A stretch of 64,000 nucleotides of DNA from Batillaria attramentaria. Taxonomy: Eukaryota > Mollusca > Gastropoda > Batillariidae. Position 1 is the stretch's first letter. Each line of letters begins with the position of its first letter. The translations under genes were made by a program, and so were the position numbers. Positions 33,001-64,000 of this stretch are shown here, in pieces. The notes beneath the pieces are model-generated. The model was not told where the DNA came from and made no database searches. It saw nothing but the letters and a program-made list of their open reading frames with translations. The stretch spans positions 237,001-301,000 of the forward strand of contig JACVVK020000226.1 in NCBI GenBank assembly GCA_018292915.2. Direction: 5' to 3'.

Positions 33001-35427
33001 GTAAGCTGAAAGCAATTACATGACGAATTAGGATCACAAGTGAAAAGGTATGATCTTTTGCTTGCCACAAACAGCTGCATTTTTCTGGTTAAAATCAAGG
33101 TCTGCTTTGAAGTGAGTAATGTTTCTAAAATAAGTTCCCATTAGCTGCCAATAATGAGTGTATAGTGCATAGAAGAAATTATTTGCATAACCTTGATATA
33201 ATTTACACATGTACATGCATATACGACCTTTTCATACAGTTACCATTTACAGACATAGATGCCCATACATATATACACTTTTAAGTGTGCCAAGAGCCAA
33301 CACAGTAGTTTCAGAGAGTGTTTAGAGCAAGTTCAAGCATGGGAATATGCATACCATCTGCCACATTTCGCAGATTTTCAACCATTATCTGACCCATTTC
33401 CGAGCTTCAAATGAGGAAATGCACCTCGCCAATCAAGCAACAGTCCTCCAAGAATAGGTTAGTGGGATGCACATACACATCTCAAAATCAGCTTCCTCAG
33501 CTTTCCATGTGGATGACAACATGCAGCTTTCAACAAGCTACACTTGTTTTTGTTTCAATTACATGTGCAATCAAGATGCTTTACAATTTCAATGTCAGAT
33601 AGCCATCACAGTCAGAACAGTAGATCTCCACAAAAAAGAGGCAACTTGAAGAGGCCTGCTTTGCTAAGCACTTCATGCTCGTCACACAATCGCCACAGTC
33701 TGGACGATTTAACAAAATGAAACTCAACCTAATGTACAATGTCGTATGACATACATGACGCACAAAGTTCCTGAAAATATACAAATGCATTGTGAAAAGC
33801 TCAGAGCACTGAAATACGCTGCCACTGATCAGCCCTTTATAAACTCTTTGCTTAGTACTAGTGCCAAGTGAACGTGTTCCAATGAAGCTCTGTATATACA
33901 TTGTGCGTGGGCATCAGTGTTACAACATGACAGGTGTTAGTTGTTCAACCCCGTATGTACAATTAAGGTGTCGGTTCTTCAACCTCATCTGTACAATTAT
34001 ATCTCCAAACCATGACACTCTCAACCACACATCCTTCATGCAATCCAGCAATCCCCGTTTACTAATAAAAACAAGCATCATCACTGAAACGCATGCTGAA
34101 ATATCAAGGTGGCTTAAAAGCACTGAGGTAGAACTGATACACGCACACAAGTTGAACTGAAAAGAACAGTGGAAGCGGCAGAAACACCACCATGCTCACC
34201 ATAAAAACACCACCAATGATCACAAGCCGCCTTTCACGCAGCTTAGTATAAAACACTTGCTGAAATTATGTCCACACATCCAACAAAACACACTGGATCA
34301 GGTTAGCAGTAAAACTTGAGAGGACCCATGGAAACCAGATAAGCATCCTGGTGGACAACCTCTTTCTCTTGCCTGATTGTAAATCTGCATCAAAACGAAC
34401 CTGCACACACAGGCATTACGACCCAGAAGGCACTGACTACCATGATGCAATTTTTTATGCACTGATGGCAAGGTTAGTGCAGGGAAAGAAGTTGAACCAC
34501 CAAGGAACAAGAGGTGTAAAAGCATTATATGTACAAGGTTATGTGATCTGCTTTCCCCAATGCCAGTGCCCTACATATGCTGGTCTTTACTAGGAACGCA
34601 TAAATGTAAAAGCCATAAAAACACTGGCAACTTCAGTGTTCACAAAGCTGCCAAGTTGCAATAAAACATGTAGGTGAAGGCCATAAATACATAAATCAGG
34701 TTTTACATGGATGTTTCAGCAGTATGAGTTCACAGAAGCACGGTCTATTGTCTTGGCAAAAGAAAAAAAAAAAGACTCACTGTATTTAATGTACAGCACT
34801 TTCAGACATGTGTGACTCTTGTCAAAAAGCCAAGAGGCAGGCATGATCAGCCTAAGACAGGCATAAGTTCTACTGTTTCCAGTCCTCATCTGTGTTCTGC
34901 CAGCCCAGGAAACAGCATGAACAAAAGAAAAACATATGACCGACCTGCAGTATACAAACTGCAGCATACCGTTTCTTTTTTAAAACTTTGTGCACATTTG
35001 TCCTGCACTCTCATATGATGTTAAACCTGGTCCATGTACACAAAAGGCACAACAGTGAAAGAAGCCTGTTCTCTCTACCAGAGGTACACCTATTCCAAAT
35101 GATGCAGGCAGCTGCATCCACTATTATTTCCATGCAGGTTTCCCTTCAAAAAACAGGACCCAATACAGCATGAATATCGTATCTGACAGTCAGCATCTAC
35201 AGACATCTTTGTCCTAAATGGAGGATGTCTGGTCAGACGATACAGTGGAGGATGAGGAGAAAGTGGAGCGGCCACCAGCTCCCTGTCTGTATGACACATG
35301 CACAGTGCGCGTGGAAACCGCTGGGCTGTGAGACTGTGTGGTCAGGAAGCGAGCGTAGCCCTGGCTCGAGCCCGTCACAGCTCTGTCTCTGGAATGGATT
35401 CCGGTGCTGCCCTCTGACCGGTGCTCA
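30084..35427 (-). other. KANK: Probable long KANK 3'UTR
   Basis: No coding frame longer than about 115 codons and no recognisable domain. In contrast to all other non-coding DNA in the window, there is almost no microsatellite. The only low-complexity tract is C-run/A-run at 32431-32462, and the only transposon-like item is a small foldback (32701-32790). This fits a long 3'UTR read from the minus strand, or a very quiet intergenic spacer. The interpretation is inference. Confidence 0.4.
32701..32790. mobile_element. Foldback MITE inside the putative KANK 3'UTR
   Basis: The left arm tgtgacccttcaccacgaaa... (32701-32726) and the reverse complement of the right arm (about 32765-32790) match at 25 of 26 positions, separated by about 38 nt. 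A half-copy word (ggagggtcacaaat) recurs at 39294-39308, consistent with a dispersed family. Confidence 0.65.

Positions 35428-35443
<16 letters not shown>
35375..35443 (-). CDS. KANK: KANK C-terminal exon (two possible reading frames)
   Basis: The acceptor (ctacag) at 35444-35445 opens an exon with two possible endings. Joined to the 35-nt exon 37493-37527 (phase 2), it ends ...SSPTPRHLIR-stop at 35428. If that micro-exon is skipped, it joins exon 39082-39186 in phase 0 and ends APHSLVSTGQRAAPESIPE TEL-stop at 35375. Both frames are open, so skipping would swap the C-terminal tail. Human KANK1 has a basic, Ser/Pro-rich tail at this position, favouring the included form. Confidence 0.55.
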
Positions 35444-55768
<20,325 letters not shown>

Positions 55769-55818
55769 TCTTGAAGGGTCAGAGGTCACCAGGTCATTAT
55801 CAGCAACTCATCCTTGTC

Positions 55819-57557
55819 CTGCACAAACAAAGAAACAAACATATGAACAACAAGACAACCGGTTGAATAAAATAAAAAAAGGAAAGTGGTCAACAGGGTC
55901 AGTGCTGTCGTCTGCTTACGCCACCAGAGATTTTTCTATGTCGCTGGTAATGCTGACGAAATGGAACCAACTTCAGTAACTACAAACCAATGTACAATCA
56001 CATGGGAACAAACTGTCCATTTACATTCATGTACCAAGCAGCATCGTATACAGCTTCCTAAAATGCGTTGGAGTTCTTATAAACTTCACTTAGTAAACAC
56101 ACCAACTAAATGACATCAATTTGTTAGTCCTCCCACGTTACTGGTAATTCAGCCCACACAAAACACGACTCGTTGTCCTCAGTCTCCTCAAATCCACACT
56201 CTCCCCATCTGCCGCCATATATGACACGCCATTACAGACAGATGTGGCAAAGTCTTGTCCGACGACCTAGTGATGTGGACAAGTTACCAAGCATTTGGCG
56301 ATCCAAACGTCCCATCCCTTCCATACAGGGATGGCCGAGCTAAGCTCAGTGTAGACAAACTGGTTCTGCGGATAAGTGATGAGGAATGCATCAAGGCCGC
56401 CGCGAGAATGTTTGTCCTCAACAGGCAGCAGCCAAAATCTCTATCCAAATAATCCACTGAGAACACACACACACGCACACGCACACACACACACACACAC
56501 ACACACGCTTGCTTGCCCGGCGCCAGGACCCAAAAGCTGTTCCAGCAAAACTGGGTCGAGGCGCCAGGCACGCCCCCGTACCCGTAACTTGATTAGCATG
56601 AGCGTTTCAGGTCTACTTCCAGTACTGACTGCGCGTGGACAATCTGGAGGCCTTTCTGAAATCTTGGCGGCACGAATAGTCTTTCCTCTGTAGAGAGGTG
56701 ATGTAAAAAGATAACAATGTGAGAGCCAGGCGGATACCATTACCTGTGTAATCTGTAACTGTGTATCTGACCAGCCTTGGCACGCGCCGACACGGCGACG
56801 CACAGATAATGCCTGTAAAGTGAAGGCAGGCCAACAGTGCGGCATAGAGTGAGACGGATACCTTATGGGCCAGCACTTTACTTCTATAGATGCATATCTC
56901 ACAGGTCTCCGCACCCCTCGCATTAATCTACTTGTATAAATGTCCGCACCGAGAGAATTATGTGTGGGCCTGTGTCCGCATTTCTGTCTCTTTTGCTGTG
57001 TGTCCGGTCAAATGTCTCGGGGGGTGTCACTGTAACTGCCAGGGACACAGTGTGACCCTATCAGGTTTCGGGCAAGTCACTGGTCGGGTGTCTCAATTCC
57101 AACCGGTCGATTTTCTCATTACGGTGTCGGGCGCCAAACACTATACCAGAGAAAGCGCGGACTGAAAAGTCAAGTAACCGACATCTGATAATATGAAGAA
57201 GAATTAAAGCCCGAAATCTGAAACCTACTGCAACAGACCGACACACAAACCGGTGTAAGTTTTAAAATGCCACATACCGCACAAAGTTCGCAGCCCACAT
57301 CAATTTATAGCCTTTCGACAAGTGATTGAGGCTGAACCAAGCATTTAAAAGAAAACAGTATATGCATGCGCTGCGACAACTGATACCGTCTATACAGTGT
57401 ATGCTGTCAAGTTACTGTCATCACCTGGTCCACCATCTGTTGTCACATTCCAACCATGTGATTCACAACGAATCACACTGTTACACCGGATCAGTAAAAC
57501 ACATGCAATCATGTATTTTCTTCTCTCTCTCTCACCACCACACCGCGCGCGCGCGCA

Positions 57558-57605
<48 letters not shown>

Positions 57606-60600
57606 ACACACACACCGAAGGTCACCATTTCCTTGCTAAATCCGAAAAAAAAACCCTTCAAATTCTGCCAGCCTCAGTTTTTAAAAAAAGTTCAGTATAA
57701 ATGCGTCGCCATTACCGTCATTAGTGCCTGTCTCATAACGCTCCCGCAGTGGCACAAGGGTTATAATAAGTCGGGGCGTACACCTAGAACTGTCAAATAT
57801 TCCACGTCCACAAGCCTGCAGACAAAGCGGAGCTTACGTCCCTACAATTTATGGTGACGCTGCCTGGTGGTTTCTCGCCTCAGCTCAGCGCTGTTACATC
57901 CCACCTCTCACTACAGCGACTCACATCTGCTCGACAAACATCCCGTCAACCACACAGGTCCGCTGAGCTATGGTGGATGTACCGCAACTCGGTCGCCGCT
58001 TAGTCAGACGATCCATGTCCGTGTAGTTATAAAAGTGCACAATGGTGAAAAAAAAAGTATTCGATTAAGTGTGGGGAATAAAGTCTTCGTACGTCACCTC
58101 CAGTTGTTAGGAGACCGGCGGGACCGCACACAACTACTGATGTATGATAATGTGGACGTAGAATAGCCCGGCCTGGGAAGACTTGCTCCAGTACAGACGC
58201 ACCTGTGATGGTGCACAACGATAAACTACACATCTTATGTGTATACACATTATTTATGTATTAGAGGCAACGCAGAAACAGACTCTACGGGACTTAGTCC
58301 GTGCGCCGGTATTCGGAGAAGAAACTTAGTGCGTGTTCAGTGGTGCTGTGTGAGTCTGTGGGTGTATAAAGGTAGGGGAATTCTTCGTGCAGATGTGCCA
58401 TTTACGCCTCAAACGCTGGTGCTCTACAAAGCAAGAGTGCAGTAACAGTGTCTGCGTTCGGAACGTAAAAACGCCACACAATTAGCGTCGTACAGTGTGG
58501 GTCGTTATGGTGTATGGCGCGGCAAGAACAAACGTTTTCTCCAGTCCCTCGACGTGCAAGCCCGCACGTAGCTTACCGCAGGCAGGCGCTTTTATGTAGA
58601 TAATGTTATCATTGTGTACTCCACACTACGAGGGGAAAAACGCCGAACGTTTGCCGCGCCACAGATCATCACAACACACTGCGTTTTTGAAAGAAAACAA
58701 ACGTACATAGATGATTTGATTCCCGTAAATGTTACATTAAAAGTCAGTTGGATTCACCTCACCGTGCTGTTAAGTTTTAAATTTGTTTTTTAATATACCA
58801 TACGAAAAACAACGCACGCACAGTACTTCAGTGTGTTTACTCGTGACATAAAGAGCAGACAGTCCCATTTTTCTGCTATTCTATGAAGCTTCACAACTGT
58901 ACGTTTTGACGGCAATGACGACGGAGGGTGTGACGTTAGAATGCTCTTAGGTTTCCGTATTACGCTTATTTCTCTGACCATCTGTGCCACTCGGTGTGCT
59001 TTAGGTAGACAACTGAAAAGCTAATCAGTCATTCTGGGTTTTGGCATGTTCAGACCGCTGGCCACACGACCTGTCAGAGCCAGGTGCAAAGTGTCATCTA
59101 TCTTTATAAAATAACTGGTCCTCCAGCGGACCCTACCTGAAATGACCCATGTCCATCCCGGCACATATATCAGCAGGTGGCAGTCGCCGCGTCGCAAGCC
59201 AAACACTGACGACTGACCAGCAAAGAAATTGTTCAAGGAACAAATGCCGAAAGCTAAAAAGTACTGTTCTTTGAGTGATTGATTTTCACGCAAAAAGAAC
59301 AGATTGTCGTCGATGTTAAGTGTTGTGTTCGCGCGCGTTCTGTACGTGTACGCTCAACTAGAAATATAGGATAGATATCCATGTCTGGCTCAGCTTACCT
59401 GGCAATGTTTCAGAGGTTCGTGGACTCATACTTTCGTAATGTCAACCTCCACCGGTACTCATCTATCAACCCAATGATACTGCCCCTACTGTTAGTGTCG
59501 CAACCAGCGGAGCGTAACCGTTCAGACAACAAACACTAATCGTTTACGGGCGGTGTTTGGCCGAGGCCTGTTCAGCAAAGTCCTCGATCACTGCCGAAGG
59601 GGAAACGGGCCGTAAACGTTTGGCCGTGTGTACAGTGTACCCCAGTGAACACACACAGTTGTGACACGGGGGGAATCAATATTCCCCCCCTCTGCGCAAT
59701 GCTTTGTCGGCACAAGTCCTACTTCAATAGAGAGTCATCACCCGTAACGCTTGGCCTGTTTGCATTAATAAGAACCGACCTTACCGCTTGTTATACGCGG
59801 AGCATTACCTCTTTGCGAGCGCTTCAGTTAATGGATCATTCACAGCCTTCATCATATTATTTTGTGTGCAACTTTAAAGTCGGTCACTCGCCTCCGATGC
59901 CAAGAGGCACACCTCAGAAGTCAATCACATTCCCCTCAATAACCCGTATCCCCCCCCCCCCCCCCCTCTCCTAGCAAATCCTCGAGAAACGTAAACTTTT
60001 GCAAAACCGCAGTGTCTCCGGTTACGACGGGGACCGCAGATCCGTACCCCAGACTAGCTTTACGTAATAGCTGCCGCCTGCCGTTCACATGGGGCCACCC
60101 GTCTTCGTGACTGACACCCCCTGTCTAGCATCCCTACAATCCCCCCTCTACGAGGGTAACACGGACTTGGCCACTACGCACCGCCACCTTCTCTATCAGT
60201 GCAGGGCAGTGGTTGTGATTTGCAAAACTGTCAGTCGGGACATGATTATGACAGTTCGATTTTCGTCGTACAGAGCCTTAAAATCAATGATATTATTTGT
60301 CCACTGCGATCCACCTTACAAAATTGACGTAAACAACGCTTGCATTTTTTTTTCTCTCCGTAAAAAAAAACTTGAAGAAATCCGAACCCGAAGAAGCAGA
60401 AACTGGAGAAGACTCCCAACAGACATACTGTGTGATACAGAGCTACTGCCGCACGAGCCACACAATTTTTAGCAACTGGCACAACACATGGAAAACCTTC
60501 ATGGTAAAACAAAAAGGCGGACTGGACAAAGCTGTGCACATTTTATGGAAATCCACATTAACACACCTCAGTTTCCAGTGCCAGAGTAAACAGACCACGA

Positions 60601-62146
60601 GGTTGACAGACCGGCCAGAGCTGGGCTTGTGAATGTGATGCACTGACGAGCACAAACCTCCAACTGCTGCCTTTCACGACCTCGTGGGCTCGGACAAAGA
60701 GCCCGTGTCCAGTAACCGTCATTATAACAAGTAGCCCCAAGTAAAACAGTAGCAATCAGGTGAAGTAACAGCGAAATGTGAAGGGCAAACTTGTAATCAA
60801 CGTGACAGGAGGGCAGCTGGGCGCGACAGAAAGGCCAGCACGGTGTCGAACAAAGACCACCTGCGGAGCCGGAACCCGTATTGCACCAGGCTGCTGGGCC
60901 GCGAGGACACAGTCACCAAAGATGTCTCTAACATTCGCGACGGTTTCAACTGATAAGGAAAGACCTGTACAATAGGAAAATAAAATTTGCCACCAAACTT
61001 TTGAGTTGAGAACACGGCCGCCAGTTACGCCGTCATACCCCCAACCACCCTCAGGACAGAGCTTCGCCTCCCTGCCAGTCTTTGTATTGTATGGGGGAGA
61101 GAATCATTTTCTTACAATAAACGAGTCAACTGACGCAACATGCTTATGAATATCACTTAAAAGATGATGTACCATCTATTTGATTTATAGGCATTGCTCC
61201 TACCGGAGTGTGGCAAAATATTATTAATGCTGCCAACTACCTGACAACAGACCACTGCGGTTTAGTACAAATGTTCGGGTTTTAACGTATTCGGTAACAG
61301 TCACACGCACCACCCAAATAGCCAGAAGAAGTCTTGAGTTACAAGACACCGGCATTAATCTCGTTATCCGAGCTTTACATCTGACATCTTGAAACGTGAA
61401 CCTGAAAAAAAAAAATCTGAAGAATGTCCGCCACTCGTTCTGGATGACTGCATTGTTGAAGAGGGGAAAACAACGACGGACACATTAGGGGAAAACCAAA
61501 TTCGTACTATTCTTGAAATATGACTGATTCTATGAAAAGTCTGGACTGAATCAGTTGTGTTAAACTGAACGAGAACAAAGGAATTCAATCAACATGCTGA
61601 CGAATTCCCTACCATTATTAAATTACCTATCAATTACCAACCTACCAAAAACATTTGCCGGCGACTGACCGATCGTGTCAGTTGTTGACTGAAACCAACA
61701 ATCGAAACAGAAACTTACAAAAGTCACTGACACAGACAGTCTATCAAAAACTGGACCCTAACCAACGGCACGCCAACTTACCTGGGTGTGCTGCTCACGT
61801 ACACACACAAAAAAATGTCTAGAGAAGGAATTCCTGCTGTGTATTTTCTGAGTGCATGCTATATATATATGTTCGATAGGTACTACAGGTCTGGTATGGT
61901 CACAGTCACGAACGTTAGAATGGGAAAGGCAGGCCCTTCAGCAAATCTGACATACAGAATGCTAATGTTTGTAGGTTAATCCCCTGGTCATGTTGTAGGT
62001 GGAATCTAATACTGTAACTCTCAACGACTGAAGGCAGCATACCAGTCTCACCTTGCGCGATCAACCGACTGTCAACATGATCATTCATGAATGTTTACGG
62101 CCCGACATCAGGACAGACAGACAGACAGACACACTGGCACGAACGC

Positions 62147-62191
<45 letters not shown>

Positions 62192-64000
62192 AGCAACAAG
62201 GTTTCGTGATGAACAGAATGAAAACGAACTTTTCTTCAACAATGACGATGAAAACGTCTGACCAGCCTACTTTGCCAATTTGGAATTATCTTACGGTTCA
62301 CTGACATTCTGCACAACACTGAGTTACTAAAAGCAACAGAGAGCTCCCTGTACTTAGCAGAAGGTACTCACTCCACAAGAGACCAGGCCGCGTCTTGGAG
62401 AATCTTGGCGTTTGGTGGACACTTGCAACAATACTAAAACAGCACAGGTAATCCGTCCGATATGCACTACTACGGTCCTGAACACTGCAAACAGCACGCC
62501 AGCAGTACGTATAATGCCAGAGGCAAGCGTCACCTGGTGGTTGTAATAGCTATGCACTATACAATGATACGCAGCAGAAACGGCTCGTACCGTGGCAAAG
62601 CTTCGGAATGAGAAACTGGTGTGCCAGCTTGCACAGCCAGAGAAACCAGACCAAAGATGCAGGGCCACACTCGCGTTGTCTCCTATCCCTCGTTCGGTAG
62701 GTATTAACGGCTTCCCCTGTGGAAGATGAAGACCAGCATTGTTCCGCAGTTTCCCCGAATTACGGGGGCAAAGGAGAAGATGAAGTAGAGATAAGTGGCT
62801 CTGAGCTACTTTAGTTCTTCCTCAGTTGAGTGCGATGCCGCCGATTCACCCAGACAATGCACTTGGTGTGCTTTCACAAGCAATTTCCGCACGCACTGAA
62901 GTGACTCGAGAGTCCTGGCAAACAGTCACACTAGCTGGTTCGCGGTTTACCACGTAAACTTTCGAACCAAGCCAGTTCGACTGCCGAAGTATAGCTCCGC
63001 GAAAACCATGGTATCTCAATGACCACAACAATACACAAGTGACACAACCACCAACAGCGAAGAGACCAGAACTCACAGCAACTCGGCCCGCAAACTTACG
63101 ACCCGTTTCCCGAGCACCAGACAAACAAGCGGGGAACTGCCGCTAGCCCGTTCCCGCCTGCCCATCAACGGACAAGAGCCTGAATGGCCAAATTAGCCAA
63201 TCCTCCCCAGCAACAACAAAGGTGGGCAGCCCATGGCCGTCAATACCCCCTGATCTGCTCGACAGTGCGTCCTTTCGTGCCGTGAAGAACACATTACGAG
63301 GGGAAAAGGACACCCACTACTACACCTGGACTGGCGCGAAAAGGCCCCCCCAGTGTCCACTGCAAGAGGTCATCAAGTGACAGTCGGTGGCCAAGGAGAC
63401 ACTGTGGCGCTGTGTGTGGGTGTTGCTTGAGGACGCGCAAGTACTCGTACATAATTAAAACACATGGATGCGTGCAGTTGCTTCGTTACAGCCGCGCACT
63501 GGAACAACTAAAATGCATGCCTTTCATACAAGAAACTGTACATATACACCAACATGGCCAGGAATGGTTCATATTCGGATAATAAACTCACATACACCGG
63601 CGCACACACAAAAACAACACAATTACGAATAACGATGCAGCAGCAACCGAGGCATGGCGTGGGGTTACAGTGACCTCTGCATGAAACAACAGAACGTTAT
63701 CTAACAGGACGTGCACTTGACATTTGAGAGGACGGTTCTGTCAGGGGCTTTGTGGTGACCTTGTCTTTTCCGTGATGCGGTGCCAGCCATCAGGGTTCTC
63801 GTGCCAGGGTCATCCAATAAAGTGTTACAGATAATTGCGCCAATTACCGCAGCGTGTATTGTATATATTGTATCCTGTCTCCTCTGACTCTACAGCTCTT
63901 ATCAGCACTTCTGAGTCCTTATGGGGGCTGAACAACCCGTGTCATCCCACACTCTTGCGACATTTCTTCGTGGGTTGTACTTAATTTATTTTTTCCTGTC
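55819..64000 (-). promoter_or_regulatory. KANK: Upstream region of KANK with possible alternative first exons
   Basis: No convincing coding gene lies here. CG dinucleotides are visibly commoner than in the rest of the window, as expected around promoters in a mosaically methylated invertebrate genome. Consensus-like minus-strand donors occur at 61776-61781 (CAG|GTAAGT), 59394-59398 (CCAG|GTAAGC), about 62053 (AAG|GTGAGA) and about 62365 (GGA|GTGAGT); any could end a 5'UTR exon. (CA)n tracts occur at 56464-56506, 57560-57599 and 62151-62190. Promoter positions cannot be fixed by eye. Confidence 0.35.

Noticed and set aside
56255..56452. 65-codon frame MSDDLVMWTSYQAFGDPN...
   Set aside because: It looks somewhat protein-like, but there is no homology I recognise, no splice support, and it ends at a CA microsatellite. 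It could be checked by a translated search.

Overview
This is a gene-sparse, intron-rich metazoan nuclear window. GT-AG introns, abundant (CA)n/(TG)n microsatellites, tRNA-derived SINEs, a pearl/Helentron-like tandem-repeat element built on a ccttgacctt unit, and frequent TACATGTA words all suggest a lophotrochozoan, most likely a mollusc and plausibly a gastropod. That placement is inference from repeat content; no rRNA or mitochondrial marker is present.

Four protein-coding genes can be read. (1) An intronless BTB-BACK-Kelch gene lies on the minus strand (4867-6609). (2) ASNSD1 lies on the plus strand (13 coding exons, 9870-17978, 720 aa). (3) PPWD1 lies on the plus strand (16 coding exons, 18465-29642, 641 aa) and starts about 0.5 kb after the ASNSD1 stop. 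(4) A KANK-family gene lies on the minus strand (coding 35428-55768, about 1.7-1.8 kaa), convergent with PPWD1. I derived exon borders by hand from splice signals, reading phase and family similarity. Every ASNSD1 and PPWD1 junction is phase-consistent. The KANK gene is phase-consistent except in a repeat-encoding block at 47.08-47.44 kb, which is either a 362-bp phase-matched intron or an exon with two 1-nt frame breaks.

Layout: 1-488 SINE with poly-A; 0.5-4.9 kb intergenic with a mariner-type MITE; 4.9-6.6 kb BTB-Kelch gene; 6.6-9.8 kb intergenic with a 1.08-kb element having perfect 25-bp TIRs; 9.9-18.0 kb ASNSD1 with a perfect 92-bp TTAA-ended palindrome in an intron; 18.5-29.6 kb PPWD1, whose introns hold four CAGGG...CCCTG elements with 5-6-bp target duplications; 29.9-35.4 kb a repeat-poor stretch best read as a very long KANK 3'UTR; 35.4-55.8 kb KANK, whose introns hold a pearl-like array, a six-copy 113-bp satellite, and an intron (51.5-55.2 kb) with degenerate copies of the KN-motif exon plus a phase-compatible candidate cassette exon; 55.8-64 kb upstream KANK DNA, comparatively CpG-rich, with several consensus-like minus-strand donors that could be alternative first exons.

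The genes are not an operon or pathway. Roles known from the families are a CUL3-type substrate adaptor, a class-II glutamine amidotransferase/asparagine synthetase-like protein, a spliceosomal cyclophilin and a talin/liprin-linked cortical scaffold.
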